A stretch of 64,000 nt of DNA from assembly GCA_951800645.1 (NCBI GenBank), contig CATOIK010000008.1, forward strand, positions 33,654 through 97,653. Direction: 5' to 3'. A program made the position numbers and the translations under genes. This DNA is from an uncultured Eubacteriales bacterium (GTDB lineage Bacteria; Bacillota; Clostridia; Lachnospirales; Lachnospiraceae). Numbering within the stretch: position 1 is the first letter of the stretch; every line of letters begins with the position of its first letter. The notes beneath the pieces are model-generated. The model worked only from the letters and a program-made list of their open reading frames with translations. It made no database searches and was not told where the DNA came from. Of the stretch, positions 1 through 8,779 are shown piece by piece.

Positions 1-1
1 C

Positions 2-2137
2 CAGATTGTGATAGAAGGCCGGGCAGACGGCATTATTGAGAATCCTGCAGAAGTGGTTATCGATGAAATCAAGGGGATGTATCTGGATGTGGCCCGGCTG
101 GAAAAGCCTATTCTGGTTCATCAGGCCCAGGCTCTGTGCTACGGCTATATCTACTGTTATACCCATGAACTGCCGGGAATCGGGATTCAGGTCACCTACT
201 GCAATATAGAAACCGAGGAAATCCGCCGGTTCCGGGAGGACTGGACCTGGGAGGAGTTAAAATCCTGGTTTGACGGGCTGATTCACGAGTATGTGAAGTG
301 GGCGGAGTATTTATATCTTCATGGCCTGCGGAGGGAGGAATCTTTAAAGGCTCTGGAGTTTCCCTATGAATACCGGGAGGGGCAGCGGGAGCTGGCGGTA
401 TCGGTATATAAGTCTGTCAGCCGTGGAAAGAATCTGTTTATTCAGGCGCCTACCGGCATTGGAAAAACCTTGTCTGCAGTGTATCCGTCCTTAAAAGCCA
501 TGGGAGAGGGGATGGGGGAGAAGCTGTTTTATCTGACGGCCAAGACCATTACCCGCAGCGTGGCGGAGGAGTGTTTTGGCCTTCTCAGAGACCGGGGGAT
601 GTATTTTTCTACAGTCACCATTACGGCGAAGGAAAAGCTGTGTCCCATGGAGCGGACAGAGTGTAATCCGGACGCCTGTCCCTATGCAAAGGGCCATTAT
701 GACCGGGTCAATGATGCAGTTTTTGAGATTATCCATCAGGAGCGGGGCATCACCAGAGAGGTGGTGCTGGATTATGCAAAGCAGTTTTCTGTCTGCCCCT
801 TTGAGTTTTGCCTGGACGTCAGCAACTGGGTGGATGGGATTATCTGCGACTACAACTATGTTTTTGACCCCAGCGCGAAGCTGAAACGGTATTTCGGCGA
901 CGGTGTAAGCGGGGATTATTTATTTCTGATTGACGAGGCCCATAACCTGGTGGGGCGGGCCAGAGAAATGTACAGCGCCCTTCTGGTGAAGGAGGATGTG
1001 CTGGCAGTGAAGCGGATCATAAAGGGGAAAAGTCCCAAATTGGAGCGGGCTTTGGAGCGGGTAAACAAAAGCCTTCTGGAACTGAAACGGGAATGTGAAA
1101 GCTGGCGGCTTTTAAAGGATGTCAACGGCATGGCTGCTCATCTGATGACGGCCTTGGGAGAGATGGAAGGGTTTTTAGAAGAATATAAGGAGTTTGAGGG
1201 CCGGGATCTGGTACTGGATTTTTATTTTGAGGTGCGGCATTTTCTCAACATGTATGAAGGTCTGGACGATAAATACCGGATTTACTGCGAGCTGGGGGCA
1301 GATGGGAATTTCCGGGTGCGGCTGTTTTGCATCGACCCGTCAGGAATGCTTAAGGACTGCCTGGAAAAAGGCCGGAGTACCATATTCTTTTCCGCTACTT
1401 TGCTTCCGGTTCTGTACTATAAAAAGCTGCTTAGCGGAAATGAGGAGGACTATGCAGTCTATGCCAATTCCCCTTTTGACAGCGCCAATCGGCTGCTTTT
1501 AATCGGTGGGGATGTCAGCAGCCGCTATACCAGGCGGAACCGGGCAGAGTATGCCAAGGTGGCAGAGTATGTGGAAGCTCTGGCTTTAAGCCATAAAGGA
1601 AACTACCTGGTGTTCTTTCCCTCTTATCAGTATATGGAAGCAGTGGAGCGGCATCTTTCGGAAATGTCCCTGGGAGGCTATTCTTGGCGGATGCAGGAGG
1701 GGCATATGACGGAGGCCCAGCGGGAAGATTTTCTGGCGGATTTTGAGGTCAGCCGAAATCAGTCTTTCGTAGGACTATGTGTGTTGGGCGGGATTTTTTC
1801 TGAGGGAATTGATTTAAAAGAAGAACGGCTGGAAGGGGTCATGATCGTGGGGACCGGCCTTCCCATGGTCTGTACAGAACAGGAAATATTAAAGAATTAT
1901 TTTGATGAACATGGAGAAAACGGCTATGATTATGCCTATCAGTATCCGGGCATGAACAAGGTGCTGCAGGCTGCCGGCCGGGTAATCCGGACAGCCAGAG
2001 ACAGGGGGGTGATTCTTTTGCTGGACGACCGTTTCCTCAGGCCGGATGTGCAGGAACTGTTTCCAAGAGAATGGTCTGAATACGGAGCAACTACACGCCG
2101 GACGGTGGAAGGATGGCTGAAACGGTTCTGGGAGTAG
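2..2137 (+). CDS. PD-(D/E)XK nuclease-XPD/DinG-type helicase fusion, 5' end outside window
   Basis: The reading frame is open from the window edge, so the N-terminus is missing; the in-frame GTG at 8 is unlikely to be the start because homology-like sequence already precedes it. The first ~25 visible residues look like the core of a PD-(D/E)XK nuclease (GRADG, then DEIKG), followed by a HQAQALCYGY segment typical of Cas4/RecB-like nucleases. The helicase part has Walker A (APTGIGKT, about residue 147), four clustered cysteines between about residues 215 and 265 that fit the Fe-S domain of XPD/DinG helicases, a DEAH box near residue 308, and the C-terminal motif VI region QAAGRVIRT. It probably unwinds DNA 5'-3' in repair. 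Convergent with the next gene, 11 bp away. Confidence 0.85.
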   Translation, partial: QIVIEGRADGIIENPAEVVIDEIKGMYLDVARLEKPILVHQAQALCYGYIYCYTHELPGIGIQVTYCNIETEEIRRFREDWTWEELKSWFDGLIHEYVKWAEYLYLHGLRREESLKALEFPYEYREGQRELAVSVYKSVSRGKNLFIQAPTGIGKTLSAVYPSLKAMGEGMGEKLFYLTAKTITRSVAEECFGLLRDRGMYFSTVTITAKEKLCPMERTECNPDACPYAKGHYDRVNDAVFEIIHQERGITREVVLDYAKQFSVCPFEFCLDVSNWVDGIICDYNYVFDPSAKLKRYFGDGVSGDYLFLIDEAHNLVGRAREMYSALLVKEDVLAVKRIIKGKSPKLERALERVNKSLLELKRECESWRLLKDVNGMAAHLMTALGEMEGFLEEYKEFEGRDLVLDFYFEVRHFLNMYEGLDDKYRIYCELGADGNFRVRLFCIDPSGMLKDCLEKGRSTIFFSATLLPVLYYKKLLSGNEEDYAVYANSPFDSANRLLLIGGDVSSRYTRRNRAEYAKVAEYVEALALSHKGNYLVFFPSYQYMEAVERHLSEMSLGGYSWRMQEGHMTEAQREDFLADFEVSRNQSFVGLCVLGGIFSEGIDLKEERLEGVMIVGTGLPMVCTEQEILKNYFDEHGENGYDYAYQYPGMNKVLQAAGRVIRTARDRGVILLLDDRFLRPDVQELFPREWSEYGATTRRTVEGWLKRFWE

Positions 2138-2148
2138 ATGGAGCAGGA

Positions 2149-3024
2149 TTAAAGCATCTCCATAAACTGCTTTGCAGCCTGAGACAACGGAATATTCTCA
2201 TTGTAGGCTGCCACCATCTGGCGGGTTGGAAGCTGTTCTTCCAGCTTTACTGCAAACAGGGTCTTGTCATCTGCCGGGATGCAGTAGTCGGGAACAAAGG
2301 CGATGCCTAAGCCGATGCGGGCCAGATCAATCAGCAGGTCATTGCTGGAAAGCTCAATCTCCGGCACCAGATCCAGTTGATGCCGCTGGAACATGCTGTG
2401 GAGGAATTCGCTGGTGGTGCTTTTCCGGTCCAGCATCAGGATGGGATGGGTCTGCAGCTCCTGAAGGGATACGGTCTTGTTTTTTAAAGAAGCGTAGTCC
2501 TCGTTGGCTACGAAAACATCGTGGAATTCGTGAATAATGCGCACATTCTGGGTGTTGGACAGACCGGAGTTAGGGTAGTTGGTAATGGCAAAGTCCACCT
2601 GACCGGATTCCAGCAGCTTGGCGCAGGCAATGGAGGTCTGGTTGGTAACCTTGATGTGGACATTGGGATAGCGGCGATGGAAGTCCTTTAAGTAGGGGAT
2701 TAAGTAGTAGCGGCAGATGGTATCGCTGGCGCCGATGCGCAGCTGGCCGCCGTTTAAGGTGTTGGCCTCTAAAAGCTGGTTTTCCCCCTGCTTGATTAAG
2801 TTCATGGCCGGTTCAATATGCTTTAATAAAATCTCACCTTCCGGTGTCAACTGGACCCGCTTGGTGCTGCGGATGAAAAGAGGCTGGTTCAGCTTCTTTT
2901 CCAGTACCTTGATGGACTGGCTGACTGCAGACTGGGAGATAAAAAGCTGTTTGGATGCTTCGGAGAAGCTTAAGGTGTTGGCTACATGGTAGAATACTTT
3001 GTAGAGCTCGTAATTGATGTCCAT
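2149..3024 (-). CDS. LysR-family transcriptional regulator
   Basis: The 291-residue length is usual for the family. The N-terminal winged helix-turn-helix (residues ~3-62) contains the classical SFSEASKQLFISQSAVSQSIK pattern, with the core AVSQSIKVLE, and is followed by a linker helix and the two-lobed periplasmic-binding-like effector domain (GGQLRIGASDT starts it at about residue 92). The ATG at 3024 is preceded by a good AGGAGG. It is divergent from pepD, with 139 bp between them, so it may control pepD, itself, or both. The effector cannot be deduced. Confidence 0.9.
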   Translation of the reverse strand: MDINYELYKVFYHVANTLSFSEASKQLFISQSAVSQSIKVLEKKLNQPLFIRSTKRVQLTPEGEILLKHIEPAMNLIKQGENQLLEANTLNGGQLRIGASDTICRYYLIPYLKDFHRRYPNVHIKVTNQTSIACAKLLESGQVDFAITNYPNSGLSNTQNVRIIHEFHDVFVANEDYASLKNKTVSLQELQTHPILMLDRKSTTSEFLHSMFQRHQLDLVPEIELSSNDLLIDLARIGLGIAFVPDYCIPADDKTLFAVKLEEQLPTRQMVAAYNENIPLSQAAKQFMEML

Positions 3025-3042
3025 TATTAGTCCTCCTTATAA

Positions 3043-3066
3043 AACATATTTAGTTTAACATATTTA
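3043..3066. promoter_or_regulatory. direct repeat AACATATTTA x2 upstream of LysR gene
   Basis: Two exact copies of AACATATTTA at 3043-3052 and 3057-3066, with a 14-bp period, lie just upstream of the LysR gene's ribosome binding site in the divergent LysR/pepD intergenic region. They are candidate regulator binding sites. A-T-rich repeats can also arise by chance. Confidence 0.35.
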
Positions 3067-3163
3067 TAATGGAGATGTAAAGAGGAAAAGTCCCATAGCC
3101 GAAATATCCTACTTGTGTTACAATAGAAGAAATGACAGGAAATGAAAACAGGAGGAAATAGAT

Positions 3164-4603
3164 ATGGCTGTATTAAATCATTCAATCCCAATCTTCAGAT
3201 ATTTTGAGGAAATCTGCCAGATTCCCCACGGCTCCTTTGAGGAGCAGCGGGTGGCAGATTATGTGGAACAGTTTGCAAAAGAGAAGGGGCTTTCTGTTGT
3301 GCGGGATCAGATGAACAATCTGGTGATTTATAAGGACGGTTCTGCAGGAAAAGAAAATCTGCCGCCGCTGATGCTGCAGGCTCATATGGATATGGTAAAT
3401 GAAAAGAACCAGGGCTGCAGCCATGACTTTTCTGCAGATCCGCTGGACCTCTATGTAGAGGACGGCTGGCTTCGTGCCAGAGGCACTACTTTAGGAGGCG
3501 ATGACGGCTATGGCGTGGCTTACATGATGGCCCTTCTGGCAGACGATACTCTGGTTCATCCGCCCTTAGTCTGCGTGTTTACGGTGCAGGAGGAAGTGGG
3601 GCTTTGCGGCGCCATGGGCCTGGATCCGGCGCTTTTAAAGGCAGACAGGCTGATCAACCTGGATGCAGATGTAGAGGGAAATGTGTTCGTATCTTCCTCC
3701 GGCGGCCGGGATGTGCTGGTTACCAGACATTTAGACTGGCTGAAAAATGATGCAGCCGTTTATGAGCTGGACATCAAGGGACTGTTAGGCGGCCACTCCG
3801 GCGGAGAGATTCATAAAGAGCGGGGCAATGCCAACAAGATTGCAGCCCGGATACTGCTGTCTATGCTGCGGGCAGGTCTGGATGTGCAGCTGACAGATTT
3901 TACCGGCGGCCTGAAGGACAATGCAATTCCCAGAGAGTGCAGATGCACCTTTGCCAGCGCTTCCGGGGAAGAAGCTCTGCAGGCAGTGGTGGAACAGTGC
4001 CGGAAGGATTTGAAGGAGGAACTGGCTTTCAGTGACAGCGGCCTTCAGATAAATCTGACAGAGGGCGGCCATAAGGCAGAAACCGCAGTAAGCCGGGCAG
4101 ATACTGCTTCTGTGGTATCCCTTATGTTTCTGGCGCCTAACGGGATGCAGGCCAAATCCATGGCTATTGAGGGACTGACTACCGTTTCTCTGAACCTGGG
4201 TGTAGTGCGGATAACAGACGGCAGTCTGGTGCTTCATTTTTCCCTTCGTTCTCCGATGTTAAGCGCAAGGGAAGAACTGACCTGGAAGCTGGAGCTGCTT
4301 TCCAAGGTGTATGGAGCTGAGTGTCAGGTAAAGAACGATTATCCCGGCTGGAATTATGATGACGCATCGGCTCTCAGAAAGGCCTTTGCAGAATATTATG
4401 AGAATGCTGCCGGAAAAGCCATTGTGGAGGAAGCTACCCACGGCGGTCTGGAAACCGGCGTGTTTAAGGGATATAATGAGAACCTGGACATCATCTCCGT
4501 AGGACCGGAGATTTTGGATCTGCATACGCCGGATGAGCGGATGAACCTGGAGTCCTTTGTGCGGGTTTATGATATTTTGAGAGGATTTATTGAGACACTA
4601 TAA
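3164..4603 (+). CDS. pepD: aminoacyl-histidine dipeptidase (peptidase M20 family)
   Basis: At 479 residues it matches the length of PepD (Xaa-His dipeptidase, carnosinase-like), a cytoplasmic dinuclear zinc enzyme that cleaves dipeptides. Metal-site motifs are visible in order: LQAHMDMV (His and catalytic Asp, near residue 73), TTLGGDDGYGVA (bridging Asp), VQEEVGLCGA (catalytic Glu pair) and THGGLETGVF near the C-terminus. The start ATG follows AGGAGGAAATAG. It is divergent from the LysR gene and probably co-transcribed with the MATE exporter 23 bp downstream. Confidence 0.92.
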   Translation: MAVLNHSIPIFRYFEEICQIPHGSFEEQRVADYVEQFAKEKGLSVVRDQMNNLVIYKDGSAGKENLPPLMLQAHMDMVNEKNQGCSHDFSADPLDLYVEDGWLRARGTTLGGDDGYGVAYMMALLADDTLVHPPLVCVFTVQEEVGLCGAMGLDPALLKADRLINLDADVEGNVFVSSSGGRDVLVTRHLDWLKNDAAVYELDIKGLLGGHSGGEIHKERGNANKIAARILLSMLRAGLDVQLTDFTGGLKDNAIPRECRCTFASASGEEALQAVVEQCRKDLKEELAFSDSGLQINLTEGGHKAETAVSRADTASVVSLMFLAPNGMQAKSMAIEGLTTVSLNLGVVRITDGSLVLHFSLRSPMLSAREELTWKLELLSKVYGAECQVKNDYPGWNYDDASALRKAFAEYYENAAGKAIVEEATHGGLETGVFKGYNENLDIISVGPEILDLHTPDERMNLESFVRVYDILRGFIETL

Positions 4604-4626
4604 AGAGAAGATACTGAGGTGCGGCA

Positions 4627-6006
4627 GTGAACAGTTTGAAACGGTTATTCGGGCAGGTTGACATGACAGAGGGAAGACCCTGGGAGAAGATCCTTCTCTT
4701 TACCATTCCCATGATTATCGGCAATGTGGCCCAGCAGCTTTACAATACGGTGGACAGCATCGTGGTGGGACGATATGTAGGAGACAATGCTCTGGCTGCG
4801 GTTGGAAGCGCCAGTCCCATCTTAAACCTGCTTTTGGTGCTGTTTATCGGCATCTCCATGGGCGCCAGCATTATGGTGTCCCAGTATTTCGGATCCAGGG
4901 ACCGGGAAAACCTGTCCCGGACCATCGGCAGTGTGCTGACGCTGACGGCAGCCTCTGCTGTATTTCTGCTAATTGCAGGCTCAGCTTTGATCCGGCCTGT
5001 GCTGGAGGTTTTAAACACCCCGGCCAGCATCATCGACTGGTGTTCAGATTATCTGTTTATTATGATGTACGGCATTGCCGGAGTCGCTTACTATAACATT
5101 CTCTGCGGCGTGCTGCGGGGACTGGGAGATTCCTTTTCTGCCCTGTTGTATCTGATGATTGCCACAGTGATAAACATTGTGCTGGATTTGTGGTTTGTGG
5201 CAGGCCTTGGTATGGGGGTGGCCGGAGTGGCTTTGGCTACGGTCATTGCCCAGATGTTTTCGGCTGTGCTGTGCTTTTTAAAGCTGCGGCGTATGACCCA
5301 TCTGTTTGACATGAAGCTTTCCTATCTAAAACCGGATAAGGAAAATATTCTGACTGTGGTGCGGCTGGGGGTGCCCAGCGGCGTGACCCAGGCTATCTTT
5401 TCTCTTGCTATGGTAGTGGTGCAGTCTCTGACCAACAGCTTCGGGGAAATGGTGATTGCAGCCAATGTTATCATCATGCGGGTGGACGGCTTTGCCATGA
5501 TGCCTAACTTTTCCTTTGGAACGGCCATGACAACCTATTCCGGCCAGAATGTGGGGGCCAAGAATTTAAAGCGGGTGCACCAGGGGGCAAAACAGGGCAC
5601 CTTGATTGCAGTAGGCACCTCTGCTGCTATTACAGCGGTGATTTTGCTGTTTGGCCGCCATCTGATGGCGATTTTTACCAGCACTTCGGAGTTAGTGGCA
5701 TTGAGTAATAACATGATGCGGATCCTGGCTGCCGGTTACTTGGCTATGGCGGTAACCCAGAGCCTGTCCGGCGTGATGCGGGGAGCGGGAGATACCATGA
5801 CGCCTATGTGGATTTCTCTGATTACCACAGTGGCTATCCGGGTTCCTTTAGCTTACGGCATTGCTTATCTGACCCGGTCTCCGGAAATGCCTGGTGGCTG
5901 GTACGGATGTATCTGGGTGTCTCTGTTATCTTCCTGGGTGCTGGGAGCTGTGATTACGGCTCTCTTTTACCGGTGGGGCAGATGGGAAAAACGGGCCCTG
6001 AAATAA
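4627..6006 (+). CDS. MATE-family multidrug/Na+ efflux transporter
   Basis: 459 residues with about twelve hydrophobic segments in two similar halves, the arrangement of MATE exporters (NorM/DinF superfamily). The first helix region reads IPMIIGNVAQQLYNTVDSIVVGRYVG, and its core QLYNTVDSIVVGR is the usual MATE signature. The matching second-half helix is LGVPSGVTQAIFSLAMVVVQ. The GTG start at 4627 follows a weak GAGGTG; the internal ATG at codon 13 is an alternative. Substrates are unknown; the family exports cationic drugs and metabolites. Confidence 0.9.
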   Translation: MNSLKRLFGQVDMTEGRPWEKILLFTIPMIIGNVAQQLYNTVDSIVVGRYVGDNALAAVGSASPILNLLLVLFIGISMGASIMVSQYFGSRDRENLSRTIGSVLTLTAASAVFLLIAGSALIRPVLEVLNTPASIIDWCSDYLFIMMYGIAGVAYYNILCGVLRGLGDSFSALLYLMIATVINIVLDLWFVAGLGMGVAGVALATVIAQMFSAVLCFLKLRRMTHLFDMKLSYLKPDKENILTVVRLGVPSGVTQAIFSLAMVVVQSLTNSFGEMVIAANVIIMRVDGFAMMPNFSFGTAMTTYSGQNVGAKNLKRVHQGAKQGTLIAVGTSAAITAVILLFGRHLMAIFTSTSELVALSNNMMRILAAGYLAMAVTQSLSGVMRGAGDTMTPMWISLITTVAIRVPLAYGIAYLTRSPEMPGGWYGCIWVSLLSSWVLGAVITALFYRWGRWEKRALK

Positions 6007-6036
6007 GGCAGAACAGATTATATGGGAGAAGGGACA

Positions 6037-6990
6037 ATGATTGATAAATATGGGAGACAGATTACCTATCTGCGGCTGTCTGTAACGGAGCTGTGCAATC
6101 TGCGGTGCCGTTATTGTATGCCGGCAGAAGGAATCTGTAAGAAAGACCATAGCCAGATGATGACAGAGGAGGAGATTGTGCTGGCTGTAAAGGCGGCGGC
6201 GTCTTTGGGAGTACGGAAGCTGCGGATTACCGGAGGGGAGCCGCTGGTAAAGAAAAACATTCTTTCTATCTGTGAGAAGACTGGGGCGGTGAAAGGGATT
6301 CAGGAGGTGTGCCTGACTACTAACGGCATTCTTCTGCCGGAAATGGCAAAGGATTTACGCAGGGCCGGAGTCAGCCGGGTAAATATCAGCTTAGATACAT
6401 TGAATCCGGAACGGTATGCCTATATTACCAGAATAGGCAGTCTTAAACAGGCCATGGCCGGGATTGAGGCGGCTTTGGCTGCTGGTTTTGAAAGGGTAAA
6501 GATCAATGCGGTTTTAATCGGCGGCTTCAATGACGGTGAAATCCGTGATCTGGCAGGGCTGACCTGCCGGTATCCGCTGGATGTGCGTTTTATTGAGCTG
6601 ATGCCCATGAGTGGAAGCCGGGAGTTTGGGGAGGATTCCTACCTTCCCGGAACTGCGGTTTTAGACCGGATTCCGGAGCTTGAGCCGGCGTCTGCAGACG
6701 GCGGCGTAGCCCGGCTTTACCGGATACCTGGAGGCAAGGGGCAGGTTGGCTTGATCAGCCCGGTCAGCGCTCATTTCTGCGGCCTCTGCAACCGGCTTCG
6801 GCTGACGGCTGACGGTAAAATCAAGCCCTGCCTTCATTCCTCAGCAGAGTATTCGATCCGGGGGCTGGATGAAGCAGGAATGAGAGCACAGTTTTTGCGG
6901 GCTATGGAAGAAAAACCGGCCTGGCACGGAGAATTGTCAGCCAAGTGTCCCAGCCAGGCAGGACGGAGCATGAACCAGATTGGCGGATAG
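6037..6990 (+). CDS. moaA: GTP 3',8-cyclase (molybdenum cofactor biosynthesis)
   Basis: A radical SAM enzyme making the first molybdopterin precursor from GTP. The N-terminal cluster motif CNLRCRYC is at about residues 22-29, followed by ITGGEP, TTNG and the NISLDTL strand. The C-terminal second [4Fe-4S] cluster motif is CGLCNRLRLTADGKIKPC. The protein ends in the conserved GG tail that reaches the active site. I chose ATG 6037 because GGAGAAGGG lies just upstream; an earlier in-frame ATG at 6022 would place that Shine-Dalgarno inside the gene. 317 residues is normal. It is followed 30 bp later by the mogA-moaE fusion; moaC, moaD and moeA are not in the window. Confidence 0.95.
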   Translation: MIDKYGRQITYLRLSVTELCNLRCRYCMPAEGICKKDHSQMMTEEEIVLAVKAAASLGVRKLRITGGEPLVKKNILSICEKTGAVKGIQEVCLTTNGILLPEMAKDLRRAGVSRVNISLDTLNPERYAYITRIGSLKQAMAGIEAALAAGFERVKINAVLIGGFNDGEIRDLAGLTCRYPLDVRFIELMPMSGSREFGEDSYLPGTAVLDRIPELEPASADGGVARLYRIPGGKGQVGLISPVSAHFCGLCNRLRLTADGKIKPCLHSSAEYSIRGLDEAGMRAQFLRAMEEKPAWHGELSAKCPSQAGRSMNQIGG

Positions 6991-7020
6991 GCGGGACTAG
7001 GCGGCAGGAAAGGACAGAAT

Positions 7021-7935
7021 ATGAATCAGACGGCAGCAGTGATCACCATAAGCGACAAGGGGGCAAGGGGGGAACGGATTGACACCAGCGGCCCGGCTCT
7101 TTGCCGGTTACTGGAGGAAGAAGGATTTCAGGTAGCTTACCGGGCTTTGATTCCGGACGAGAGAGAGCAGATTCAGGCGGAGCTGATACGATGTGCCGAC
7201 GAACAGAAGATCTCTCTGATTCTGACAACCGGAGGAACCGGATTTTCTCCAAGGGATGTGACGCCGGAGGCGGCTCTGGCAGTAATAGAGCGGAAGACTC
7301 CCGGTATTCCGGAAGCGATGCGTGCGGAAAGCATGCGGATTACCCCAAAGGGATGTCTTTCCCGGAGCGTGGCAGGAATCCGGGGCAGCAGCCTGATTAT
7401 TACGCTGCCAGGCAGTGAAAAGGCAGCCAGGGAAAACCTTCTGGCGGTGCTTAAGCCGGTAAAGCACGGACTGGATATGCTGTTGTCATCCGGTTCTGCA
7501 GACTGCAGCGAGCCGGCTGCAGGCCGGGGGACGGATACGGTTTCTGCTGAAAAAGCTCCGTCTATGGATGCCTGGATGCGGGAGGCCAAAGCCCATGAAA
7601 GCGCCGGCCAGTGCGGCATGTATCTGTTTCACAATGGAGTGGTGCGGGAGACGGCGAAGGCAAAGGTGCGGGAAGGATGGTCTGACGCCCGGTCTGTGAC
7701 AGGAATGGTGTTTTCTTATGACGCAGAGAAGGTGGAGGACGCCATAGCTGCAGCTTATCAGTTCCCCGGCATTTATTATGTGAGGGTGTGGCTGGCTGAA
7801 GGGCGCCTTTTTGTTGGGGATGATATTATGCTGGTGCTGATTGGCGGAGATATTCGTCCTCATGTGGTGGAGGCCCTGCAGGGATTAGTAGGAAGACTGA
7901 AAGAAACCTGTGTGAAAGAAGAAGAGATATACTAG
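7021..7935 (+). CDS. MogA-MoaE fusion, molybdopterin biosynthesis
   Basis: Two domains are joined. Residues 1-~160 are MogA/MoaB-like (molybdopterin adenylyltransferase): TISDKGARGERIDTSGP, then LTTGGTGFSPRDVTPEA and the ITLPGSEKAARENL loop. After a linker, residues ~180-300 resemble MoaE, the large subunit of molybdopterin synthase, with GMYLFHNGVVRETAKAK (the GxVR-like strand), RLFVGDDIMLVLIGG and LKETCVKEE (the catalytic lysine region). MoaE works with the sulfur carrier MoaD, which is absent here. The start ATG follows GGAAAGGA. The fusion would couple two non-consecutive steps of cofactor assembly. The MoaE half is divergent, so that call is less certain than the MogA half. Confidence 0.82.
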   Translation: MNQTAAVITISDKGARGERIDTSGPALCRLLEEEGFQVAYRALIPDEREQIQAELIRCADEQKISLILTTGGTGFSPRDVTPEAALAVIERKTPGIPEAMRAESMRITPKGCLSRSVAGIRGSSLIITLPGSEKAARENLLAVLKPVKHGLDMLLSSGSADCSEPAAGRGTDTVSAEKAPSMDAWMREAKAHESAGQCGMYLFHNGVVRETAKAKVREGWSDARSVTGMVFSYDAEKVEDAIAAAYQFPGIYYVRVWLAEGRLFVGDDIMLVLIGGDIRPHVVEALQGLVGRLKETCVKEEEIY

Positions 7936-7943
7936 AGAATAAA

Positions 7944-7976
7944 AAGGGATGGAACAGGCTGCTCCATCCCTTGCGT
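7944..7976. terminator. bidirectional terminator between mogA-moaE and luxS
   Basis: A perfect 10-bp inverted repeat AAGGGATGGA / TCCATCCCTT with a 9-nt loop, flanked by A- and T-rich sequence on both sides, lies between two converging genes. Confidence 0.8.
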
Positions 7977-7981
7977 TTTGC

Positions 7982-8476
7982 TTATTCAGGTGTTTGATCC
8001 GCTGGATAGATCAACCGGTCATCGGCGATGTTGTCCAGCACTTCCCGCAGATATTTATCTGCTAAATACTTTGCCATATTCAGGTTCATATCCTGATAGT
8101 TTCCGCAGTCTTTGGCGCAGGCGCCCGGCACTTCTCCCTGGTAGTCCCGGATAAAGACAAACAAATCCCGCATCAGCGGCACAATATCCTGAGAACTGTA
8201 GTCCCCGGCTATCAGAAGATAAAAGCCGGTTCTGCAGCCCATGGGGCCAAAGTAGATGATTTTCTCTCCAAACAGCGGGTGATTCCGCAGAAAAGTAGCA
8301 GCCAGATGCTCAATGGTGTGCATCTCCGCCGTATTCATGACCGGCTCAAAGTTGGGGCGGGTCATGCGCAGGTCAAAGGTGGTAATGACGGCATCCCCTG
8401 CCTTGTCCTTCCGGGAAACATACACCCCTGGCAGCAGCCTGAGGTGGTCGATTGTAAAGCTGGTTATCTTTTCCAT
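7982..8476 (-). CDS. luxS: S-ribosylhomocysteine lyase (AI-2 synthase)
   Basis: LuxS cleaves S-ribosylhomocysteine to homocysteine and the autoinducer-2 precursor in the activated methyl cycle. The 164 residues carry the metal site HTIEHLAA (HxxEH, about residues 53-57), the second ligand region ACAKDCGNYQ with the catalytic cysteine further upstream in MGCRTGFYL, and the N-terminal FTIDHLRLLPGVY. The reading frame is open further upstream through the tRNA, but the true start is the ATG at 8476, preceded by GGGAGGAATTT. Confidence 0.95.
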   Translation of the reverse strand: MEKITSFTIDHLRLLPGVYVSRKDKAGDAVITTFDLRMTRPNFEPVMNTAEMHTIEHLAATFLRNHPLFGEKIIYFGPMGCRTGFYLLIAGDYSSQDIVPLMRDLFVFIRDYQGEVPGACAKDCGNYQDMNLNMAKYLADKYLREVLDNIADDRLIYPADQTPE

Positions 8477-8507
8477 TCTGAAATTCCTCCCATTTGGTTG
8501 TGAAATA

Positions 8508-8536
8508 TAGAAAAAGCCTGGCACATACCAGGCTTT
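8508..8536 (-). terminator. intrinsic terminator of tRNA-Ala
   Basis: Read on the minus strand: AAAGCCTGG, 6-nt loop, CCAGGCTTT, followed by TTCTAT. It lies immediately 3' of the tRNA gene and upstream of luxS. Confidence 0.75.
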
Positions 8537-8541
8537 GTGAG

Positions 8542-8614
<73 letters not shown>

Positions 8615-8630
8615 ACGGAATCTGTAGTGT

Positions 8631-8659
8631 ATTATAGCATAGAACAGAACTTCTGTGAA
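8631..8659 (-). promoter_or_regulatory. promoter of tRNA-Ala
   Basis: On the minus strand, TTCACA (-35), a 17-bp spacer and a perfect TATAAT (-10) lie 16 bp upstream of the tRNA 5' end. Confidence 0.75.
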
Positions 8660-8742
8660 CCCTAAAAATAATTTTTTTTCCAAAAGTTTACTTTTCGCAA
8701 TTTAGTGAAAGTTTTTCTGTTAAGGCTGCTGAAATGTGTTAG

Positions 8743-8759
8743 AATAGAACTATTCTATT
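8743..8759. promoter_or_regulatory. palindrome AATAGAA-N3-TTCTATT before membrane protein gene
   Basis: A perfect 7-bp inverted repeat overlaps the TAGAAT sequence that is the most plausible -10 element of the following gene. The position fits a repressor operator; no regulator gene is adjacent. Confidence 0.4.
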
Positions 8760-8779
8760 GTGAAGGAGAATGAAAATCT

